From the NCBI GenBank assembly GCA_018263365.1, contig JAANXI010000111.1:1-19984 (forward strand): DNA of 19,984 bases. Direction: 5' to 3'. The position numbers were made by a program, and so were the translations under genes. Within the stretch, counting starts at the first letter, position 1. Every line of letters begins with the position of its first letter. This DNA comes from Fidelibacterota bacterium (GTDB lineage: Bacteria > Fidelibacterota > JAANXI01). The notes under the pieces were generated by a model, which saw nothing but the letters and a program-made list of their open reading frames with translations, did no database searches and was not told the origin of the DNA. Shown in pieces: positions 15,486 through 19,984 of this stretch.

Positions 15486-15695
15486 GTGCAGACAACGCCC
15501 TCACTCGACAATCTTGAAAATAAAATCGATAAGTTGGTTGATACCGTTGCTGATTTACACCAGGAAAACTCCGATTTAAAATCCGAACTGAATTCTCTGA
15601 AACTGAAAGATAAGGAAGATAATATGGATACTGTGAAGCGTGAAATTATTCGAACTAAAATCCAGAACATGCTTAACCTGTTAAACAGTATGTAA
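15486..15695 (+). CDS. Small coiled-coil protein, possibly ZapB-like
   Basis: A 69-residue ORF starting at GTG with an SD (TGAGGA, 15471-15476) nine nt upstream. It lies 32 nt after pheT and 66 nt before zapA. From about residue 7 the sequence shows a heptad pattern of Leu/Ile/Val (LENKIDKLVDTVADL, then LKSELNSLKLK), then a charged stretch and a second helix ending LNLLNSM. It has no Cys or Trp and no signal peptide. No family motif is certain. Its length, coiled coil and place next to zapA suggest a divisome partner such as ZapB, as in other FCB genomes with pheT-(small ORF)-zapA-rny order; this is inference from context. Confidence 0.75.
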   Translation: MQTTPSLDNLENKIDKLVDTVADLHQENSDLKSELNSLKLKDKEDNMDTVKREIIRTKIQNMLNLLNSM

Positions 15696-15761
15696 CTACG
15701 CAATACACACTGAATCCCCGTAATGAATTGACGCACAACATGATATTGTGACTGATAATCA

Positions 15762-16079
15762 ATGAATCCAGAAGATAATTTAGTTCATCTGAAAATATTT
15801 GGAGAGGATTATAAGGTAAAGAGCAAGGCAGATGAGTCCTATCTGCAAAATGTGGCATCCTACGTCGACAAGCACATGCGCGAGATTGCCGATAATTTAC
15901 CTGCGAGCCAGCCAACCCTGCGGGTAGCGATTCTGGCAGCAATGAATATCGCTGACGAAGTGTTTGAGTTGCGAAAGCAGCTCGATGAACTAAATGAGGG
16001 GTACAGCGCCAAAACCAAGGAGCTTGAAAAGAAGATTGACGAGGCTTTGGCGGAACATGCGCATGAAGAAATAACGTAA
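15762..16079 (+). CDS. zapA: Cell division protein ZapA
   Basis: A 105-residue FtsZ-ring-associated protein that bundles FtsZ filaments. It has the ZapA layout: an N-terminal beta domain (LVHLKIFGEDYKVKSKADESYLQNVASYVDKHMREI), then ILAAMNIADEVFEL leading into a long C-terminal coiled coil (about 65-105). Bacterial ZapA is usually 90-110 residues. No clear SD precedes the ATG. The neighbours (small coiled-coil gene upstream, rny downstream) match the FCB-group arrangement. Confidence 0.93.
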   Translation: MNPEDNLVHLKIFGEDYKVKSKADESYLQNVASYVDKHMREIADNLPASQPTLRVAILAAMNIADEVFELRKQLDELNEGYSAKTKELEKKIDEALAEHAHEEIT

Positions 16080-16206
16080 CTTGTTTTCCATGCGCGCGTA
16101 GCGTACTGTTTTCACATTATTGATCTCAACCGCAATCCTTGCGGGAAATTCATTTTCGGGGCCTGTGGAGCACCAGAGGTCATGAATTTCTCACAGGGAT
16201 TTTTTT
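16080..16206 (+). ncRNA. Structured zapA-rny intergenic RNA, possible 6S-like RNA
   Basis: The 151-nt gap between zapA and rny holds two hairpins that cannot form together: CCGCAA/TTGCGG (16130-16135 with 16139-16144) and a long terminator-like stem (16137-16153 with 16182-16198). A further pairing, GATCTC (16122-16127) with GAGGTC (16176-16181), would close the first alternative. In many bacteria 6S RNA (ssrS) lies beside zapA, including, to my recollection, the zapA-rny gap in Bacteroidota, so a 6S-like RNA is one reading. The gap is short for 6S and I do not see a convincing central bubble. An attenuator upstream of rny is the other reading. Confidence 0.3.
16137..16206 (+). terminator. 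Terminator-like hairpin between zapA and rny
   Basis: The left arm 16137-16153 (CCTTGCGGGAAATTCAT) pairs with the right arm 16182-16198 (ATGAATTTCTCACAGGG) over 17 positions, with one C-A mismatch and two G-U pairs. The apex adds GGCCT/AGGTC. Seven T follow at once (16200-16206), 24 nt before the rny ATG. The shape is that of a Rho-independent terminator. Confidence 0.75.
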
Positions 16207-16230
16207 ATTTATTGAAAGGAGAAGGGGCTA

Positions 16231-17748
16231 ATGACTATTCCACTTTGGATCGCAGCAGCAATAGTCGGGCTGGTAGTTGGGACCGGCATTGCGCTGGTAA
16301 TACAAAATATTCGACTAAAAAAAGCAAATAACGACGCAGAAAGTATCGTCCAGGAGGCTGTCCGGGAAGCCGATACGATCACCAAGGAGCGGATGCTGGA
16401 AACCAAGGAAGAATCCAAGAAAAAGATGGAGGAACTGCAGCAAACGGAAAAGGAACTGAACCAGCGGGAACTGTCTATTGAGCGGAAAGCAGACTTACTG
16501 GAAAAACGCGAAGAGGAGATCGAAAAACTGGATAAGAGCCTGGATGAACGCATCCAGCGGGTGAACAAAAAAGATCAGCAGTTGTCAGAGGTGATTGAAA
16601 AGCAGAACCGGCGCCTTGAAGCCATTGCCAACATGTCCAGCGAGGAGGCGAAAGAACAGCTCAAGGAGAACCTGCTGGAGAAAGCCAAAGAAGAAGCCAG
16701 CCAGGAGATGAAGAAAATCCAGGATGAGGCCGTCCGGGATGCGCGAAAGGAGGCCCAGAAAATCGTGGTGTCGGCCATCCAGCGCTCGGCCGCAGATCAC
16801 ACCGCAGAGACCACCGTATCGGTGATTAATCTGCCCAATGATAATATGAAGGGACGCATTATCGGACGGGAAGGTCGCAACATCCGCCACTTTGAATCGC
16901 TCACCGGTGTTGAACTCATCGTAGATGACACGCCTGAAGCCGTTGTGCTAAGCAGTTTCGATCCAATTCGCCGGGAGAAAGCGCGTATTGCTCTTGAGGC
17001 GCTGATCGCCGACGGCAGGATTCATCCGTCCCGCATCGAAGAGATGTACGAAAAGGCTTCCAGTCAGGTCGACGACTCCATTATGGAGGCGGCAGAGGAA
17101 GCAGTCTCTGAGCTGGGAATTTCACCACTACCATCAGAAATGATGAGCTTGATTGGAAAACTCAAATACCGGACCAGCTACGGTCAGAACATCCTAAAAC
17201 ACTGTATCGAAGTCGGCTGGCTGACCGGGATAATGGCCGCTGAATTAGGCTTTGACGGGGAACTGGCAAAACGCGCCGGCTTTTTGCACGATATCGGTAA
17301 AGCCGTTGATCGGGATACTTCCGGTACACACGCCATTATCGGCGGCGAGATCGCCCGGAAATTCGACGAACATGAGAGAGTCGTCAACGCTATCGAATCC
17401 CACCATGAAGAAGTTGAGATGACCCACCCGATTTCGGCGCTGGTCCAGGCCGCGGATACCGTATCCGGATCCCGACGGGGTGCACGTGGGGATACGCTGG
17501 AAAGCTATATCAAGCGTCTCAAAAAACTCGAGGAGATTGCTGAGAACTTTTCAGGCGTTTCGAATTCCTACGCTATCCAGGCTGGTCGGGAGGTTCGGGT
17601 GATGGTCGAGCCTGAATCGATCGATGACGGAGCGGCAGACATCCTTGCAAAGGATATCGCCGGGAAAATCCAGGAAGATATGAATTATCCGGGGAAGGTC
17701 AAGGTGGTGATTATCCGCGAATATCGCGCCGTGAATTACGCACGCTAA
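16231..17748 (+). CDS. rny: Ribonuclease Y
   Basis: Membrane-anchored endoribonuclease that starts mRNA decay. The 505 residues follow the family plan: one N-terminal transmembrane helix (about 4-25; WIAAAIVGLVVGTGIALVI), a long charged coiled coil (about 30-195), a KH RNA-binding domain with IIGREGRNIRHFE (about 208-270), and an HD metal-dependent phosphohydrolase domain with His353-Asp354 in LHDIGKAVD. The SD is strong (AAGGAG). It follows a terminator-like hairpin, so its expression may depend on read-through or on a promoter inside the gap. folD follows after 24 nt. Confidence 0.97.
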   Translation: MTIPLWIAAAIVGLVVGTGIALVIQNIRLKKANNDAESIVQEAVREADTITKERMLETKEESKKKMEELQQTEKELNQRELSIERKADLLEKREEEIEKLDKSLDERIQRVNKKDQQLSEVIEKQNRRLEAIANMSSEEAKEQLKENLLEKAKEEASQEMKKIQDEAVRDARKEAQKIVVSAIQRSAADHTAETTVSVINLPNDNMKGRIIGREGRNIRHFESLTGVELIVDDTPEAVVLSSFDPIRREKARIALEALIADGRIHPSRIEEMYEKASSQVDDSIMEAAEEAVSELGISPLPSEMMSLIGKLKYRTSYGQNILKHCIEVGWLTGIMAAELGFDGELAKRAGFLHDIGKAVDRDTSGTHAIIGGEIARKFDEHERVVNAIESHHEEVEMTHPISALVQAADTVSGSRRGARGDTLESYIKRLKKLEEIAENFSGVSNSYAIQAGREVRVMVEPESIDDGAADILAKDIAGKIQEDMNYPGKVKVVIIREYRAVNYAR

Positions 17749-17772
17749 TTTCAAAACAAGAGGGGATTTGGA

Positions 17773-18657
17773 GTGGCACAGGCCAATATTATCGATGGGA
17801 AAAAAGTCGCTGAGGAGACTCAGGATGGAATTATTCAGCGCATCCAGGAACTGAAAGCCAGGGGAGTTACACCCGGTTTAACCGTGATTATAGTGGGAGA
17901 AGATCCGGCCTCACAGGTGTACGTGCGGATGAAGGCGCGGGACTGCGAAAATGTCGGTATAGACGAGAATACTATAGAATTACCTGAGGATACACCCGAA
18001 GAGGAACTGTTGGACCTTATCCGGAAACTCAACCAGAATCCTGATTGTCATGGTATTCTTGTGCAAATGCCCGTGCCAAAGCAGATCAATCCTGATAAAG
18101 TAATTCGCGCCATCGATCCGTCCAAAGATGTTGATGGCCTGCATCCGGAAAACGTGGGAAAGCTGGTGGCAGGGCAATCGGGATTTATCCCGTGTACACC
18201 GTTCGGGGTGCTGAAAATGCTGGAATACTACGACATCGAAACAGACGGCAGGGATGCTGTGGTCGTCGGGAGAAGTAAACTGGTAGGAAAGCCTATCACC
18301 AATTTACTGTATCAAAAGACGGATTCCGGTAATGCCACCGTTACTATTTGCCATACCCACACGAAAGATCTTGCACAATATACGAGACGAGCAGATATCC
18401 TTGTGGTTGCCGCTGGCGCCCCGAACAGTATTACTGCGGACATGATAAAACCACATGCTACGGTGATTGATGTCGGGATCAGTCGGGTTGATGCGCCGGA
18501 TACGAAGAAAGGATACAAACTGGTCGGCGACGTCGACTTCGAAAACGCGCAAAAGGTGGCCGGTTATATCACGCCCGTTCCCGGTGGCGTCGGGCCTATG
18601 ACCCGAACGATGCTGCTGCATAATACCGTATGGTCGGCGGAGCAGAGGGTTCAGTAG
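17773..18657 (+). CDS. folD: Bifunctional methylenetetrahydrofolate dehydrogenase/methenyltetrahydrofolate cyclohydrolase
   Basis: Interconverts 5,10-methylene-, methenyl- and 10-formyl-tetrahydrofolate, supplying purine and formyl-Met-tRNA synthesis. The 294-residue protein carries Tyr50 and Lys54 in YVRMK (the same numbers as the E. coli catalytic pair), DVDGLHPENVGKL, the nucleotide-binding VVVGRSKLVGKP, and the C-terminal PGGVGPMTRTML signature. Translation starts at GTG with a purine-rich SD (AGAGGGGA) upstream. It is the last gene of the rightward run and is followed by a long hairpin. Confidence 0.97.
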   Translation: MAQANIIDGKKVAEETQDGIIQRIQELKARGVTPGLTVIIVGEDPASQVYVRMKARDCENVGIDENTIELPEDTPEEELLDLIRKLNQNPDCHGILVQMPVPKQINPDKVIRAIDPSKDVDGLHPENVGKLVAGQSGFIPCTPFGVLKMLEYYDIETDGRDAVVVGRSKLVGKPITNLLYQKTDSGNATVTICHTHTKDLAQYTRRADILVVAAGAPNSITADMIKPHATVIDVGISRVDAPDTKKGYKLVGDVDFENAQKVAGYITPVPGGVGPMTRTMLLHNTVWSAEQRVQ

Positions 18658-18701
18658 TGTTAGAATGACAAAGAGTGGCTCTTTACTAATTCGTCCCGCT
18701 T

Positions 18702-18735
18702 AAAGATGCCATCTTTCGGAAAAGATGGCATCTTT
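18702..18735 (+). terminator. Nested-palindrome hairpin after folD
   Basis: AAAGATGCCATCTTT (18702-18716) and AAAGATGGCATCTTT (18721-18735) are exact reverse complements separated by CGGA, a perfect 15-bp stem about 45 nt after the folD stop. Each arm is itself a 7+1+7 palindrome. The U tract is weak (TTTGTTCT). It is the likely end of the folD transcript, though a protein-binding dyad cannot be excluded. Confidence 0.6.
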
Positions 18736-18754
18736 GTTCTCAGGCATTTGTAAA

Positions 18755-18794
18755 TAAAAAAAGCGCTGGCAGCCCTTCTGGGCTGCCAGCGCTT
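18755..18794 (-). terminator. Intrinsic terminator of aconitase gene
   Basis: AAGCGCTGGCAGCCC (18761-18775) and GGGCTGCCAGCGCTT (18780-18794) form a perfect 15-bp stem with a 4-nt loop. On the minus strand seven T follow (complement of 18756-18762), starting about 20 nt after the aconitase stop. A textbook Rho-independent terminator for the leftward transcript. Confidence 0.93.
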
Positions 18795-18812
18795 AAGTCA
18801 GTATTTATTTCC

Positions 18813-19984
18813 TTACGAGTTTTCCCGAATGAAGTTCAGTGCCGAACCGGCGTAGAACCAGTCGATCTGCTGACCACTCAGCGTATGCGTGGCAGCAAAC
18901 GTGTCCGTTGAGCCATCTTCGTGGGTAACTACGACTGTGACTTCTTCATTCGGAGCCAATGAGTCCAGGCCTTTAATGGCCAGGCGATCTTTTTCCTGGA
19001 GCTTGTCATAGTCGTCTTTGTTTGCGAACCAGAGCGGGAGAATACCTTGTTTCTTGAGGTTAGTCTCAGCAATCCGGGCAAAGCTCTTGGCAATGACAGC
19101 TCGGCAACCCAGGTGACGCGGTTCCATCGCCGCGTGCTCGCGGCTGCTTCCTTCACCGTAGTTTTCATCGCCGATAGCCACCCAGCCGAGACCTTCTTTT
19201 TTGTAATTTCGCGCAATGTCAGAAAAGGCTTTGCCGCGTTCTCCCGAAATCTGATCCAGCCCTTCACCTGTCTCTTCTGTAAAGGCGTTCACCGCTCCAA
19301 TAAACATATTGTTGCTGATGTTATCCAGGTGTCCGCGATACCGCAGCCACCGTCCCGCTGGGGAGATGTGGTCGGTGGTGCATTTTCCATGCGCCTTGAC
19401 CAGAATTGCCAGGTCTTCAAAGTCATCCGGTAAATCCCACTTCCGGAAAGGATCGAGTAGTGCAATACGATCGCTTTCCTCATCCACAATAACGTCGACA
19501 TCGCCACTGTCTTTCGCCGGCGGTATAAATCCGCTGTCCTTCGATTCGAATCCTTGTTGGGGCAATTCTTCCCCGACCGGAGGCTCGAATTTGAACTTTG
19601 TTCCGTCCGGCGCTTCGATTTCATCGGAAAGCGGATTGAAGTGCAGGTCACCGCCGAATGCCAGCGCCACCACGATCTCCGGACTGCCAATAAAGGCGTG
19701 TGTCGAGGCACGTCCGTCGTTCCTTCCCTTGAAATTCCGGTTGAATGAAGTAACGATCGTATTCGGCTCATCTTCACCGACACCTTCGCGCTTCCACTGT
19801 CCGATACACGGCCCGCAGGCATTCGCCAGGACAGTCCCACCGATTTTTTCAAAGTCGTCCAGAATACCGTCGCGTTTAATGGTTTGGTAAACCCGCTCTG
19901 AGCCGGGCGTGACCATAAACCCGGATTTGGTTTTGAGCCCGTGTTCGGCGGCCTGGCGGGCGATTGTTGCGGCGCGGGTTAAAT
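18813..19984 (-). CDS. Aconitate hydratase, mitochondrial type (5'-partial)
   Basis: TCA-cycle enzyme isomerising citrate and isocitrate through a [4Fe-4S] cluster. The minus-strand frame stays open to the right edge, so about 390 C-terminal residues are seen and the start lies outside; residues upstream of the first Met read LTRAATIARQAAEHGLKTKS, a normal continuation. Two cluster cysteines are visible in ANACGPCIGQW; the third would lie outside the window. TDHISPAGRWLRYRG and GEGSSREHAAMEPRHLG (with the catalytic-site Ser in GSSRE) belong to the C-terminal swivel domain. The motifs match the mitochondrial-type subfamily rather than AcnA or AcnB of E. coli. It converges on folD. Confidence 0.96.
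   Translation of the reverse strand, partial: LTRAATIARQAAEHGLKTKSGFMVTPGSERVYQTIKRDGILDDFEKIGGTVLANACGPCIGQWKREGVGEDEPNTIVTSFNRNFKGRNDGRASTHAFIGSPEIVVALAFGGDLHFNPLSDEIEAPDGTKFKFEPPVGEELPQQGFESKDSGFIPPAKDSGDVDVIVDEESDRIALLDPFRKWDLPDDFEDLAILVKAHGKCTTDHISPAGRWLRYRGHLDNISNNMFIGAVNAFTEETGEGLDQISGERGKAFSDIARNYKKEGLGWVAIGDENYGEGSSREHAAMEPRHLGCRAVIAKSFARIAETNLKKQGILPLWFANKDDYDKLQEKDRLAIKGLDSLAPNEEVTVVVTHEDGSTDTFAATHTLSGQQIDWFYAGSALNFIRENS

Noticed and set aside
15728..15759. Promoter TTGACG...GATAAT before zapA
   Set aside because: The spacer is 20 nt and the start point would fall after the zapA ATG.
19309..19890. 193-codon plus-strand frame inside the aconitase gene
   Set aside because: It is the antisense shadow of a clearly conserved aconitase region, with no recognisable protein features.
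1..19984. CRISPR array, insertion sequence, prophage or defence genes
   Set aside because: No regular spaced repeats, transposase or integrase motifs, or defence-gene domains were found on either strand.

Overview
The window is a chromosomal stretch of mainly housekeeping genes from a bacterium of roughly balanced GC content. The evidence points to the wider FCB assemblage (Bacteroidota, Rhodothermota, Balneolota, Calditrichota, Marinimicrobia and relatives). The signs are a partial secreted protein ending in a type-A-sorting/FlgD-like C-terminal domain, the order pheT - small coiled-coil protein - zapA - structured intergenic RNA - rny, a mitochondrial-type aconitase, and a cysteine-rich insert in PheS. 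The proteins are rich in Asp and Glu. I cannot place it below that level from sequence alone.

Layout, left to right. (1) 1-663: the 3' end of a secreted or surface protein. (2) 901-2444: a short Rho factor whose Shine-Dalgarno lies in a perfect inverted repeat, overlapping by 4 nt a hemerythrin-like protein. (3) 2580-5525: an aldehyde dehydrogenase and an L-lysine 6-aminotransferase, which together would convert lysine to 2-aminoadipate. A 13-bp inverted repeat and a TATAAT box lie between them, and a clear terminator follows. (4) 5602-8686: rsmI, tmk and a signal-bearing S41 C-terminal processing peptidase that overlaps tmk by 4 nt. (5) 8774-8848: a tRNA-Val(GAC) with C instead of U at position 33, just upstream of thrS. 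(6) 8891-18657: a long co-directional run thrS-infC-rpmI-rplT-pheS-pheT-(ZapB-like small protein)-zapA-[RNA hairpin]-rny-folD. It covers aminoacylation, initiation, two ribosomal proteins, FtsZ-ring assembly, mRNA decay and one-carbon metabolism. (7) 18658-18812: convergent terminators. (8) 18813-19984: the 3' part of aconitase on the minus strand.

The window does not hold an obvious defence island, mobile element or CRISPR array, and no clearly new multi-gene system. The points most worth a second look are small: the C33 tRNA-Val, the competing hairpins between zapA and rny, the inverted repeat in front of the lysine aminotransferase, the palindrome over the rho ribosome-binding site, the rho-hemerythrin coupling and the unnamed coiled-coil protein beside zapA.
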